Below, in pieces: positions 1 through 7,647 of a DNA stretch of 10,033 nucleotides. Below the pieces are notes generated by a model. That model was given only the letters and a program-made list of their open reading frames with translations. It was not told where the DNA came from and ran no database searches. The DNA lies in the NCBI GenBank assembly GCA_024278035.1, contig JAJRUA010000363.1:1-10033 (forward strand). The letters run 5' to 3'. Position 1 is the first letter of the stretch. Every line of letters begins with the position of its first letter. Made by a program: the position numbers and the translations under genes. The stretch comes from Planctomycetota bacterium. Its GTDB lineage: Bacteria; Planctomycetota; Planctomycetia; Pirellulales; Lacipirellulaceae.

Positions 1-3000
1 AGCGTATCACGCATGTAGGTTGCCATAACAATGCCGTCGTCCGCAGCCAGTCCGAACAACGCAATGAAACCGACCCACATGGCCGTATTCATTTGCACGC
101 CCATCACGGCTACGGCAATCATGCCTCCCGCCGCCGCGAAGGGAATACCCGCAAAAACAACGAGCGAGATCGGGAAGTTTCTAAAGTGGAGGTAATGCAG
201 CATCAAATTGATGAGGATAACAATCGGGATGATCCACATGAGTCGCTGATTGGCTTCGATTTGGTTTTGGAAAGAGCCGACCGGCTGCAACTCAAAATTG
301 CCCTCGGGAAACTTCATTTCGCCACTTTCCCGAGCCGCCCGAAGCGAAGCCATCACCGCCTCCACAGTTTCCAAGTCCCCCAGCCCTCCCGAAGGAGAGA
401 AGGAGACGTGCGCCACGAGTCTCGCATCTTCGCTATTGATCGCGCCGGGGCCCCAAGTCATTTCTACACTGGCCAAACGTTCGAGGGGTATCACATCACC
501 GGTGGGGGCAACGACCGACACTTTGTGAAGCTCGTCGATTTTTTCGCGTACGTTTCTTTCGTAACGAATCTGAATCGGGTAGCGTTCACGTCCTTCGACG
601 GTGGTCGTGACATCCACGCCTCCCAAGCCAGCCGAGACAAGCTGATTGACCATCATGGTCGTCATGCCGTAACGGGCCGATTCTTCGCGATCGACCTCAA
701 ACTCGTAGTAAGGCTTGCCCATTACGATGTCAGGGTTGACCGTGTTGGAGTTGACGTTGAAGTCTTTCTTGAGGTGCTCCGCAACAACGATGGCAGCCTT
801 GCCAAGGCCTTCGAGACTATCGCCGTAAATACGGATAGCCATCGAGGCCTTGATGCCACTTTGTAGCATCACCACGCGTCCTTCGATCGGCTGCAAGGCC
901 GAGGCGGGCGTGACACCGGGCAGCGTGGCAACGGCGTTGATCTCATCCCAAATGTCTCGCTCGGTTATTCCCTCACGCCACTCGTTACGAGGCTTGAGCA
1001 TCACGTAGGTTTCGATCATAGCCGCCGGTGCGGGATCGAGTGCTGAATCGATACGCCCAATTTTCCCCAAGACATCGCTCACCTCAGGGATTCCTTTGAT
1101 GAGGACATCTTGCGTTTGCAAAACTTCCATCGCCTGAGAAAAGCTGGCCGCAGGGTACAGGCTGGGCATGTAAAACCAACTCCCCTCGTCCAGCGCGATC
1201 CAGTCATCCGACTCAAGGCCGGTAAAAATATGCTTGGCGTCCACATAGCCGGGCACCGCATTGAGATCGGCTCCGAGCAACGAGAAAACCTTTTCTACCG
1301 GTTGCAATACTGTGGGCAATCCGATCCACGCCCCCAAGCCAATAACAAAAATTATGGCCGGAAAAGAAAGCATCAGAGCTTTTCGCCGAAGAGCCAGCCG
1401 CAACCGTCCCGCGTAGAGCCACAGCACAAATCGGCTGACCGGGTTCTCTTCCATCGGCCGAATTTTCTCATGCGATAGCCAGCCGCCGATGAACAAACCG
1501 ATCACTGCCGCCACAAGGGTCGAAAGAGGCAGACTGAGCGAAGTGAAATGCTCAATCTCCTCTCCCCAAACAAAGTAGCAGAGCCCCGCGCTCAGACCAG
1601 CAAACGATAGGCTTGCAAAAAGAGTGGACCATGTGGACCATTTCGTCGATTGGGAACTACGAAGCAACACCCGGCAGAGCATTGGGACGACCGTCACAGC
1701 AACAATCAAACTGGCAGTCAGCGCGAAAGTTTTGGTCCATGCGAGCGGCGAGAAAAGCCGATGGTCTCGGCCCGTTAAGAAAAAGACGGGCAAAAAGCTG
1801 ACGACAGTTGTCGTGACAGCCGTAATCACCGCCGGAATGACTTCGCTAGCCGAATCGCTAATGACTTGTAATCGTTTGGGTTCGCCGCCTGGTGAGCCTT
1901 CGGATTCCCAATCGGCGAGTCCTCCGTAGATATTCTCCAGTACGATGATTCCCATATCGACCATCGTGCCAATCGCGATGGCGATCCCCGCAAGCGACAT
2001 GATATTGGCATCTACGCCAAACACTTTCATGGCGACAAAGGATATCAGCACCCCCATCGGCAGCGTTACGGCAATAACGATGCTTGCACGCACATGCAAA
2101 AGGAAGAGTACCATCACGGCAATCGTAATCAAGATTTCGTGCTGCAAGGCATGGGTGAGCGTGGCGACCGTTTCGTCGATCAATTCCGTACGGTCATAAA
2201 CGCCGCGGATTTTTATGCCGTCTAGCTCCGATTCTAGCGAGGCGATTTTTTGTTTGACGCGTTCGGCAACGTCGCGCGGATTTTCGCCATAGCGCATGAC
2301 CACGACACCGCCGACCGCCTCTTGGCCGTTGTAGTCCAAAGCTCCACGCCGAAAAGCGGGACCCGTTTGAACTTGGGCTACGTCCCGCACACGGACGGGC
2401 ACCCCTTCGCGCGATAGAATAACCGTGTTCTCAATCTGTTCGAGTGTTTCCTCTTCCGTCTTTCCCGATCCGATAAAGCCCATGCCACGGACGATGAACT
2501 CCATGCCGCTTGACTCGACCGTCTTGGCCCCCACATCAATGTTCGAGTCCTTAACCGATTGAATCACTTTGCTAAGCGGGATGTTGTGATAGCGCAGCGC
2601 GTCGGGATCGACCTCAATTTGGTACTGCCGTATGTAACCGCCGATCGAAGCGACTTCCGCCACTCCCTTAACCGACTGGAGCGAGTACTTGATGAAGAAA
2701 TCTTGCTTCGATCGCAACTCGGCCAGGTCCATGCCGGGAGGCGGCAGCAGAACATAGTAATAGATTTGCCCCAAAGCGGTCGCGTCGGGAGCAAGCCGAG
2801 GCGTCACCCCGTCGGGCAAAATGCCAGCGACAGTCGATAGTTGCTCGGCAACCCGAGACCGGGCCCAATAAAAATCGACGTTATCACCAAAGGTAACCTG
2901 CACAAAGCTAAAGCCGAACATGCTTTTGCCTCGTACGCTTTCGGCACCAGGAACCGATTGCAGGGCGATCGACAGAGGATAGGTGATTTGGTCTTCCATG

Positions 3001-3179
3001 TCCTTAGGCGAGCGGCCATTCCACTCGGTAAGGACAATCACTTGGTTCTCACCTATGTTCGGAATCGCATCGAGCGGCACCTTCTTGGTGGAATACCAGC
3101 CATAGGCGACGACAACGATAGCAGCCGCCACGACGACCAATCGTTCACGAAGGCAAAAATCAATAATGCTCTTAATCAT
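1..3179 (-). CDS. cusA: CusA/CzcA-family heavy-metal RND efflux pump, 3' end cut by window
   Basis: Inner-membrane proton-driven pump of the heavy-metal RND (HME) family, probably exporting Cu(I)/Ag(I) from the periplasm through a tripartite complex. The frame is open from the ATG at 3179 to the window edge, about 1059 residues; the last TM helices are missing. TM4 carries AIAIGTMVDMGIIVLEN, with D408 and E415. It lacks the extra Asp that CzcA has six residues before D408, so it resembles the monovalent CusA branch. Met671 (FYMPS), Met721 (PAAMIET) and Met771 (VVMLQSG) match the E. coli CusA methionine triad M573/M623/M672, with the same spacing of about 50. The start overlaps the cusB stop by ATGA, so translation is probably coupled. 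Oddity: about 60 extra residues (508-570) between TM6 and TM7 hold two hydrophobic segments. The family call is firm; the Cu/Ag substrate is inferred from the motifs. Confidence 0.95.
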   Translation of the reverse strand, partial: MIKSIIDFCLRERLVVVAAAIVVVAYGWYSTKKVPLDAIPNIGENQVIVLTEWNGRSPKDMEDQITYPLSIALQSVPGAESVRGKSMFGFSFVQVTFGDNVDFYWARSRVAEQLSTVAGILPDGVTPRLAPDATALGQIYYYVLLPPPGMDLAELRSKQDFFIKYSLQSVKGVAEVASIGGYIRQYQIEVDPDALRYHNIPLSKVIQSVKDSNIDVGAKTVESSGMEFIVRGMGFIGSGKTEEETLEQIENTVILSREGVPVRVRDVAQVQTGPAFRRGALDYNGQEAVGGVVVMRYGENPRDVAERVKQKIASLESELDGIKIRGVYDRTELIDETVATLTHALQHEILITIAVMVLFLLHVRASIVIAVTLPMGVLISFVAMKVFGVDANIMSLAGIAIAIGTMVDMGIIVLENIYGGLADWESEGSPGGEPKRLQVISDSASEVIPAVITAVTTTVVSFLPVFFLTGRDHRLFSPLAWTKTFALTASLIVAVTVVPMLCRVLLRSSQSTKWSTWSTLFASLSFAGLSAGLCYFVWGEEIEHFTSLSLPLSTLVAAVIGLFIGGWLSHEKIRPMEENPVSRFVLWLYAGRLRLALRRKALMLSFPAIIFVIGLGAWIGLPTVLQPVEKVFSLLGADLNAVPGYVDAKHIFTGLESDDWIALDEGSWFYMPSLYPAASFSQAMEVLQTQDVLIKGIPEVSDVLGKIGRIDSALDPAPAAMIETYVMLKPRNEWREGITERDIWDEINAVATLPGVTPASALQPIEGRVVMLQSGIKASMAIRIYGDSLEGLGKAAIVVAEHLKKDFNVNSNTVNPDIVMGKPYYEFEVDREESARYGMTTMMVNQLVSAGLGGVDVTTTVEGRERYPIQIRYERNVREKIDELHKVSVVAPTGDVIPLERLASVEMTWGPGAINSEDARLVAHVSFSPSGGLGDLETVEAVMASLRAARESGEMKFPEGNFELQPVGSFQNQIEANQRLMWIIPIVILINLMLHYLHFRNFPISLVVFAGIPFAAAGGMIAVAVMGVQMNTAMWVGFIALFGLAADDGIVMATYMRDT

Positions 3180-5188
3180 CGGACCGCCTCCGTCTCAATT
3201 TCTTCCTGCCATGCGCTGGGTTGCCACGCATCGGGAGGACTCGAATCCGAAGGCTCGGCCAAAAGTTTTTTACGGCACCCTTCGCAACAAATGAAGACTG
3301 GCACCCCTTCGACCATTACTTTCTTGGGCGTACCCATCGACCCAAGCGGCAAATCGGTTACCGGACAAACTTCCTGCTGTTCAGCAAGACGCCTATCTTC
3401 GGGCGATAACTTACTAAGTGCTTCGCTGTATTTGCTGATGGAGTCAACGATCCGCAGGGTGCTCTGTACGGACTGACTCTGTACGGACTGACTTGGTACC
3501 GAAAGGTTCGGCAAAGATGGAGTCACCGCCTCCATTACGACCATTCCTGGAGCACCGATCGGCGGGAGGCTATCCTCGTCAAAATCAAACTCTACCGAAG
3601 GTTCTGCTTTGGTCGGGTCAATCAAAGAAGGATTGCCCGCCAGTTGCATCTGTGAGTCGATAAGGAAATTACCCGAGACGGCAACCTGCTCGCCTTCTTT
3701 AACTCCTTTGAGGATAACAATCAGGTCGCCACTCCGTTCGCCAAGCACGACGTTACGAATCTCAAAACGCCCCGGCTCGGTCTCGACGTAGAGCACGCTG
3801 TCGCTGCCAGCCATAAGAACGGCATTGCGAGGAACGACCAAGGCTTCGTCGTTGTTGCCGGGCTCTTTGCTAAAACCAAACTGCGAGGCGGGCACCAAAG
3901 CAATGCCACAAACACGGCATTCGCCGGATGAAGATTCGACCACATGGGGGTGCCGCGGGCTAATCCATTTGTTGGCAAGCTCAGGGTCGTAAATAGGGCC
4001 CTGCGATCCATTCGCTGAAAGAGGGACTTCAATGGTAGCCTTGGCGTAGTCGCCAACGCGAAGCAGTCCGTCCTCATTCGGAATCACCACACGAATCCCG
4101 ACGGTTCGTTTCCTCGGATCAACGGTCGGGTCAATAAAAGCGACCCGCCCGGCGAACGTCCTTCCGGGCAACGACTGGACCTCTGCATCAACCTTCTGCC
4201 CATACCGAATTTTTGCCGCGTCCTCCGGAAATAATTCCAGCATAAGCCACACGCTGGACAAGTCGGCCAACTCGTAGATGGCTTGTCCTTCCTTCACGTA
4301 CTGGCCTTCGTTCGCATACTTCCTAATCACGGTGCCACTGATGGGAGCACAAAGGTGCATTCGGCTGTTGGCTTCGCCCGCGTATTCAAGTTGTTCGATT
4401 TGTCTTTGTGTCATCCCCAATTCGATGAGACGTTGTTTTGTGCTTTCATACATGTCTCGATTCGAGTGGACGACTCTCCTTAAGCTGGAAGATTGGCTCG
4501 TGTCATGGGCCTTCTTGGCCAAGAGAAGCTCGACTTGCCCAGAGTACAGTCGTGGCGAGTAAACGAGTGCGAGATGGTCTCCTTTTTCGACAAAGACCCC
4601 CGTAAAATCGGCGTACAAACGATCCAGCCGCCCATCGACGTATGCAGAAATGGTTTTCAGAGAGCCCTCGTCGTAGTTGAGTTCGCCGATCGCTCGAATC
4701 GTACGCAAGAGCGGAGCCGACTTGACCGCCACGGTATGGATGTTGGCAATGCGACGCGCCGACCAATCGATGTTGACCGACTGCGAGTCGGAGTTGCCTC
4801 CCCCCGAAGCGGCCGGCATAAGCTCCATCTCACAAACGGGGCATCGTCCGGGCCCTATCTGAGGCGGTGTACAAAGCATCGGGCAAATGTAGGTTCGCGT
4901 ATCGGCAGCCGCCGCCGCTTGATCGCCTCCTCCGCCACCGGCAGAAATCCAGCCGAATTTCTGCGCGATTCCCAGGGCAACAATCAGCGTGGCCCCCGCT
5001 GTGAGCAACAAGAGCGGCTGCACAACAAGCGATATCCACCATCGTCGCGACTCCTGGCGATCGGAAGCGGTGGGCTCCGCCGTACATTCTGCATCCGCAG
5101 CCGTCGCAGAAGTCTCGCAAGACTCTGGTGGGGAGGCAGGTTTTTCTTTTTCGCTATTCATGACAATCTCATTCCGACTCGAAAACAT
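3176..5188 (-). CDS. cusB: CusB-like RND periplasmic adaptor with three metal-binding modules
   Basis: Membrane-fusion protein (670 residues) linking the RND pump to an outer-membrane channel. The order seen is: acidic cytoplasmic N-terminus; TM anchor about 50-73; heavy-metal-binding domain at 100-126 (C102-P-M-L-C106 and C116-x2-C119); lipoyl halves around 165-210 and 275-308 flanking an alpha-hairpin (about 213-268); beta-barrel about 310-390; a second, degenerate heavy-metal-binding domain at 400-434 (C424-x2-C427, but SPRHP where CPMHP is usual); membrane-proximal domain about 445-515; low-complexity linker with a SQSVQ repeat near 566-576; and a C-terminal YHS/TRASH-like module at 590-646 (C608, C634, C635, C638). 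It is much longer than E. coli CusB (about 400 residues) because of these additions. ATG 5161 is an alternative start giving 661 residues, preceded by a weak GGA. The adaptor assignment is firm; metal delivery by the extra modules is inferred. Confidence 0.94.
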   Translation of the reverse strand: MFSSRNEIVMNSEKEKPASPPESCETSATAADAECTAEPTASDRQESRRWWISLVVQPLLLLTAGATLIVALGIAQKFGWISAGGGGGDQAAAAADTRTYICPMLCTPPQIGPGRCPVCEMELMPAASGGGNSDSQSVNIDWSARRIANIHTVAVKSAPLLRTIRAIGELNYDEGSLKTISAYVDGRLDRLYADFTGVFVEKGDHLALVYSPRLYSGQVELLLAKKAHDTSQSSSLRRVVHSNRDMYESTKQRLIELGMTQRQIEQLEYAGEANSRMHLCAPISGTVIRKYANEGQYVKEGQAIYELADLSSVWLMLELFPEDAAKIRYGQKVDAEVQSLPGRTFAGRVAFIDPTVDPRKRTVGIRVVIPNEDGLLRVGDYAKATIEVPLSANGSQGPIYDPELANKWISPRHPHVVESSSGECRVCGIALVPASQFGFSKEPGNNDEALVVPRNAVLMAGSDSVLYVETEPGRFEIRNVVLGERSGDLIVILKGVKEGEQVAVSGNFLIDSQMQLAGNPSLIDPTKAEPSVEFDFDEDSLPPIGAPGMVVMEAVTPSLPNLSVPSQSVQSQSVQSTLRIVDSISKYSEALSKLSPEDRRLAEQQEVCPVTDLPLGSMGTPKKVMVEGVPVFICCEGCRKKLLAEPSDSSPPDAWQPSAWQEEIETEAVR
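3463..3492. repeat. 15-bp perfect tandem repeat inside cusB
   Basis: Two adjacent copies of TCTGTACGGACTGAC on the + strand. The length is a multiple of three, so the repeat adds five residues (SQSVQ type) to the linker between the membrane-proximal domain and the C-terminal module. It looks like recent replication slippage in a flexible linker, and copy number could vary between strains. Confidence 0.9.
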
Positions 5189-5224
5189 TTCTTATTGGCG
5201 TTTTTTTGAAGCGAACAGACGCGA

Positions 5225-5243
5225 TGCTGGGTTTGCCCCAGCA
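5225..5243. other. Hairpin between the lipoprotein gene and cusB
   Basis: Perfect 7-bp arms TGCTGGG and CCCAGCA around a 5-nt loop, in the 86-nt spacer of the leftward operon. On the transcribed strand no T-tract follows; A residues do. It is therefore more likely an mRNA stability or processing element than a terminator. Confidence 0.4.
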
Positions 5244-5274
5244 ACCGCGCTGTTCACCTCGGTCTCTTTTTCAA

Positions 5275-5424
5275 TCAACCACAACAACTGCCACCCGAAC
5301 CATCACCACTCGAAGGTGAGCCACCGGGTAGCACACCAGCTCCTCTAAGCGTACGACAACCGGTTGTCGTTAAGGCCGCTATGACAAGTAGGGCAGCTAT
5401 CCAACGAAATCCATTTCGATACAT
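5275..5424 (-). CDS. Small lipoprotein (49 aa) ending in a CC pair, first gene of the cus operon
   Basis: Function not recognised. The protein has a short basic N-terminus (MYRNGFR), a hydrophobic stretch at about 8-19, and a lipobox-like TTGC with the candidate lipidated Cys at 23. A Gly/Ser/Pro-rich tail follows and ends in SCCG, so after processing it would be a 27-residue tethered peptide with two adjacent thiols. The start at 5424 is chosen because AAGGA on the coding strand (5431-5435) lies 6 nt upstream, one of the best ribosome sites in the window; an in-frame start at 5481 has no such site and would put 19 residues before the signal. It sits 86 nt upstream of cusB on the same strand. 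A metal-related role is inferred only from position and the CC end. Confidence 0.72.
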   Translation of the reverse strand: MYRNGFRWIAALLVIAALTTTGCRTLRGAGVLPGGSPSSGDGSGGSCCG

Positions 5425-5430
5425 AGGTAA

Positions 5431-5435
5431 TCCTT
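5431..5435 (-). promoter_or_regulatory. Shine-Dalgarno site of the small lipoprotein gene
   Basis: AAGGA on the minus strand, 6 nt before ATG 5424. It decides the start in favour of the 49-residue form. Confidence 0.7.
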
Positions 5436-5608
5436 GATAAAATTGGTAGTAAGAGAGAGCCAAAGACGCAAGAAATGCCAAGCATTCCCCTGTACAAAAA
5501 CGTCTCTGGCTTACAAAGCAGCAGGGCCTACCAACAACGGAGCCGTGCTCTTCTAACAGCCGACTTTCAGGGCAAAGTTCGTGACCGATTCGTAAATCGT
5601 TGCCGTTG

Positions 5609-5704
5609 CTAAGTGCCTACCCTAAAACGGGTCAGGAAATGTCCAGAGGCCCAAAGACCGAGGTGTCTGAAGGTTTTGGAACATGCAGCAAATGTCGAAC
5701 GATG
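5609..5704 (+). repeat. Dispersed imperfect repeat, copy 1
   Basis: Starts CTAAGtGCCTAcCC, has CCAGAGGCCC at 5643-5652 and CTGAAGGTTTTGGA ending near 5680. The same blocks occur in the same order and orientation at 7639-7739 and, shorter, at 8632-8690. By-eye identity with copy 2 is roughly 65-70% with small gaps. The nature of the element is unknown; the AAAACGGGTCAGGAA segment loosely recalls ends of IS200-like elements, which I cannot verify. Confidence 0.55.
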
Positions 5705-5758
5705 CGCACAAGCTAGCACGACGAAGTGGGCGCACAACTGCACCGCTGAGAAAGGGGT

Positions 5759-6250
5759 TCAGAGAATGAACCGGCAGAGAACAACGCAGTTATCCAGCGC
5801 TGTTGGAGGGAATATCCCTGTGGACGAAACAGGGCGTTGCCGTGTTTCGGCTAGAAACTCGGTGACCGTGTACGAGGCCGTTTCTACTGCGTCAGCTAAA
5901 ACCCTCTCCGGAGAGTTACTCTCTTCCGGAGGCGTGGTAGGTGCTGCGGGCGTCTCGCTCTTCTCGCCGCACTGGCAATCCTCACCGCACTGACAGCCAG
6001 CACTGCATGAGCAATCACGGCTTAGCGTTGATTCGCTTGAACAGCAAAGCGATTCCTGCGACTCCAATGCGCCGGAAACGCCACAGCAGTCAGCCTCTGC
6101 TACCGCGTCTGTTCCGCCGCAACAACTCGATAACGAAGCGACAGCACTAGAAGAACAACCGCAAGCCGACAACGGCACACCTTGCAACGAGATCGCTATG
6201 GCGGCAAGCCATGCGATGGATCGTGTCAAAATTTGCTGGGTTATCCACAT
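5759..6250 (-). CDS. Exported Cys-rich protein (163 aa, 16 Cys), putative metal-binding
   Basis: No known family recognised. A hydrophobic signal (about 11-29) ends in LSAC, so it may be a lipoprotein with lipidated Cys30. The mature part has spaced CC pairs (43-44, 55-56, 69-70), then a dense cluster CSCSAGCQCGEDCQCG (80-95), a Pro/Glu-rich linker, and a C-terminal CVVLCRFIL (C155-x3-C159-R). The paired and CxC cysteines resemble metallothionein-like or copper-storage sequences, but in an exported protein. The product of 7747-8157 has the same plan and the same C-terminal C-x3-C-R ending. The gene is on the same strand as the cus operon, about 335 bp upstream of it, and may be transcribed separately. 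The start has only a weak purine-rich site (AGAAAGAA). A metal buffer or chaperone role is inferred. Confidence 0.75.
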   Translation of the reverse strand: MWITQQILTRSIAWLAAIAISLQGVPLSACGCSSSAVASLSSCCGGTDAVAEADCCGVSGALESQESLCCSSESTLSRDCSCSAGCQCGEDCQCGEKSETPAAPTTPPEESNSPERVLADAVETASYTVTEFLAETRQRPVSSTGIFPPTALDNCVVLCRFIL

Positions 6251-6799
6251 GATAAGTTCTTTCTGCTATCGCCTGCGATCCTACTTAAAGGTGAGGATCC
6301 GTCGCGGAGAGGGCCTCACGTTATTGGTCGGTTCGCGGCAAAACAAAACTAGAGCAGAACTTGGTGCCAGCAGAACCGTGCCAATGATATACGGTAAAGC
6401 TAAGGCTTTTGCAAGCAATGCTGCACGACGCCTTACGATCTTAGGCTAGAAAAAAAGTAATTGCAACAAACCAATTCCCAAATACTCACGTACAAGGAGG
6501 ATGTAGGGAAATCGCCCCGTCGTCAATGGCAAGTAGCGTAATCTCCTTCCCACGTTCCATCCTTCTTGCGTTTTTAGCATTTGAAAGCGGCTTCCTGCCC
6601 TGAACACCCTGCTGAGAAATGTTAGCTGATAAAAAACAAGAGAATACGGTGAAGAACCCTTGAAAACGACGCATCTAACGACCTAGACGCCGCCGATTTT
6701 TTGATTTTAATGGTTTTGACTAGCAACCAAATTATGGATCTCTGTTCGGCACAGCACACGGACCAATTTTCACTTCAACCTATGAGAGGGATGGCTTCG
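6251..6799. other. Divergent intergenic region between the two metal-protein transcription units
   Basis: About 550 bp with no gene I can support. It must carry promoters for the leftward Cys-rich gene and the rightward YHS-module gene. Seen: a 12-bp inverted repeat ATCGC-ct-GCGAT at 6268-6279, about 18 bp before the leftward start, where it could be an operator or mask the ribosome site; an inverted repeat GTGAGG/CCTCAC at 6291-6296 and 6314-6319; and a perfect AAGGAGG at 6494-6500 followed directly by ATG-TAG. No clear sigma-70 pair was found. A 62-residue leftward frame at 6486-6674 lacks a ribosome site and any motif. Confidence 0.5.
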
Positions 6800-7501
6800 A
6801 TGACTTTTACTCGTTCTAACTTGTTACTTTCGGTAGCGCTCGGTACGTATTTATGTGGGTTTGGTGTTGTTCCTGCTTTCGCACAGAGCGGATCGGGCCA
6901 CTCTCACGCAGAAGGCTCCCATGCGGATGGGCATGACCACGATGCGGCGACAGCCGAGAAAGAAATCCAGGAAGCGCTCGCGGCGCTTACGCCCGAAGAT
7001 CGCAACCAGGCGATGACGCAGCGATTCTGTCCGATCATGGAGTACACTCGCCTAGGAGCAACGGAAACGCCGCTCAAAGTCATGGTCGAGGGAACGCCGG
7101 TACTTGTCTGCTGCGAAGGTTGTATCGAGGATGCACAGGCGGGTGGCAAAGAGACGCTGGCCGTTGTGAGCAAGCTGACGAAAGCCTCCTACGCCCTGGC
7201 GACGCTATCGGCCGCCGATCGAGCAGCCGCCGAAGCACAAAAGTACTGTGTGATCGCAAAGAAAAGTTTTCTCGGCTCGATGGGCGTTCCCGTCAAGCTC
7301 GATTTCGATGGTCAGTCGGTTTTTGTCTGCTGCAAAGGCTGCGCTGGCAAGGCGAACGCTGACCCTGCCGCCGCGCTGGCAAGAGCCAAGGTGCTGAGAG
7401 AAGCTGGTGAGGATCATGACCACGACGATCATGACCACGCTGGCCACGATCATGGAGATCACGATCACAGTGGGCATGATCACAGTGGGCACAGTCACTG
7501 A
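6800..7501 (+). CDS. Secreted protein with two YHS/TRASH-like CC-x2-C modules and a His-rich tail
   Basis: Probably a periplasmic metal-binding protein. From ATG 6800 it has 233 residues: signal peptide to about A28 (VVPAFA), a His/Asp-rich segment (GHSHAEGSHADGHDHD, 33-48), module 1 (about 55-125: C77, C104, C105, C108), module 2 (about 130-200: C150, C177, C178, C181), then a tail of HDH/GHDH repeats to the end. Both modules follow the pattern ALxxLx-x-DR...C...LG...P.K....G..V.VCC.GC, and match the C-terminus of the CusB-like protein. ATG 6800 was chosen because GAGAGGG (6784-6790) is well placed; in-frame ATGs at 6791 and 6701 would add 3 or 33 residues, the latter spoiling the signal peptide. 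A strong terminator follows. Metal binding is well supported by residues; the partner and metal are inferred. Confidence 0.9.
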   Translation: MTFTRSNLLLSVALGTYLCGFGVVPAFAQSGSGHSHAEGSHADGHDHDAATAEKEIQEALAALTPEDRNQAMTQRFCPIMEYTRLGATETPLKVMVEGTPVLVCCEGCIEDAQAGGKETLAVVSKLTKASYALATLSAADRAAAEAQKYCVIAKKSFLGSMGVPVKLDFDGQSVFVCCKGCAGKANADPAAALARAKVLREAGEDHDHDDHDHAGHDHGDHDHSGHDHSGHSH

Positions 7502-7519
7502 TTCCAACGATTGCCTCCA

Positions 7520-7578
7520 GCCGACGGGCGACATTTTAGCGCATTGTGCTGAACGGTTCGCTCGTCGGCGTTTTTTTT
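7520..7578 (+). terminator. Rho-independent terminator after the YHS-module gene
   Basis: Arms GCCGACGGGCGA (7520-7531) and TCGCTCGTCGGC (7558-7569) pair over 12 bp with one G-U, followed by eight T (7571-7578). The 26-nt loop can itself fold (AGCGCA/TGTGCT). It lies 18 nt past the stop codon. Confidence 0.8.
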
Positions 7579-7633
7579 GAAAAAAGACAGCTCGGCTTGA
7601 TAATTTCCTGGAAATAGGTCGATACGAGTGGAG

Positions 7634-7647
7634 GGCTCCTAAGAGCC
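7634..7647. repeat. Short inverted repeat at the left edge of dispersed-repeat copy 2
   Basis: GGCTC-ctaa-GAGCC, 5-bp arms. It overlaps the start of copy 2 and is absent from copy 1. It may be the boundary of the element. Confidence 0.4.

Larger units (their letters stand above)
5425..5758. other. Intergenic region upstream of the cus operon
   Basis: No convincing gene in these 334 bp. It should hold the leftward promoter of the lipoprotein-cusB-cusA operon, but I see no clear -35/-10 pair. It also holds a small palindrome (CGATT-cgta-AATCG, 5586-5599) and one copy of the dispersed repeat (5609-5704). A 126-residue rightward frame crosses part of it, but mostly runs opposite the Cys-rich gene and has no ribosome site or recognisable motif. 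Confidence 0.5.

Noticed and set aside
93..866. 257-residue rightward open frame opposite cusA
   Set aside because: It is the complement of clear RND pump coding sequence, is His/Arg/Asp-rich, and has no recognisable motif or ribosome site.
2841..3476. 211-residue rightward open frame across the cusA/cusB junction
   Set aside because: It runs antisense to two well-supported genes and has no domain pattern.
4493..5209. 238-residue rightward open frame opposite cusB
   Set aside because: Arg-rich antisense frame with no motif; the opposite strand encodes a full adaptor with all domains.
5225..5243. Hairpin as terminator between lipoprotein gene and cusB
   Set aside because: No T-tract on the transcribed strand and the genes appear co-transcribed.
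5468..5482. Sigma-54-like TTGGCA...TTGC on the minus strand upstream of the lipoprotein gene
   Set aside because: The GG-to-GC spacing is 10 bp instead of the required 12.
5613..5993. 126-residue rightward open frame overlapping the dispersed repeat and the Cys-rich gene
   Set aside because: No ribosome site, low-complexity composition, and more than half lies antisense to a gene with a clear signal peptide and Cys pattern.
6526..6603. 25-residue hydrophobic rightward frame downstream of AAGGAGG
   Set aside because: The ribosome site is 25 nt away, too far, and nothing supports expression.
6486..6674. 62-residue leftward frame with a hydrophobic N-terminus
   Set aside because: No ribosome site, no domain, and a composition like non-coding sequence.
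7400..7498. Repeated GATCAC/CATGAC units as a DNA-level repeat array
   Set aside because: They are explained by His/Asp codons of the metal-binding tail.
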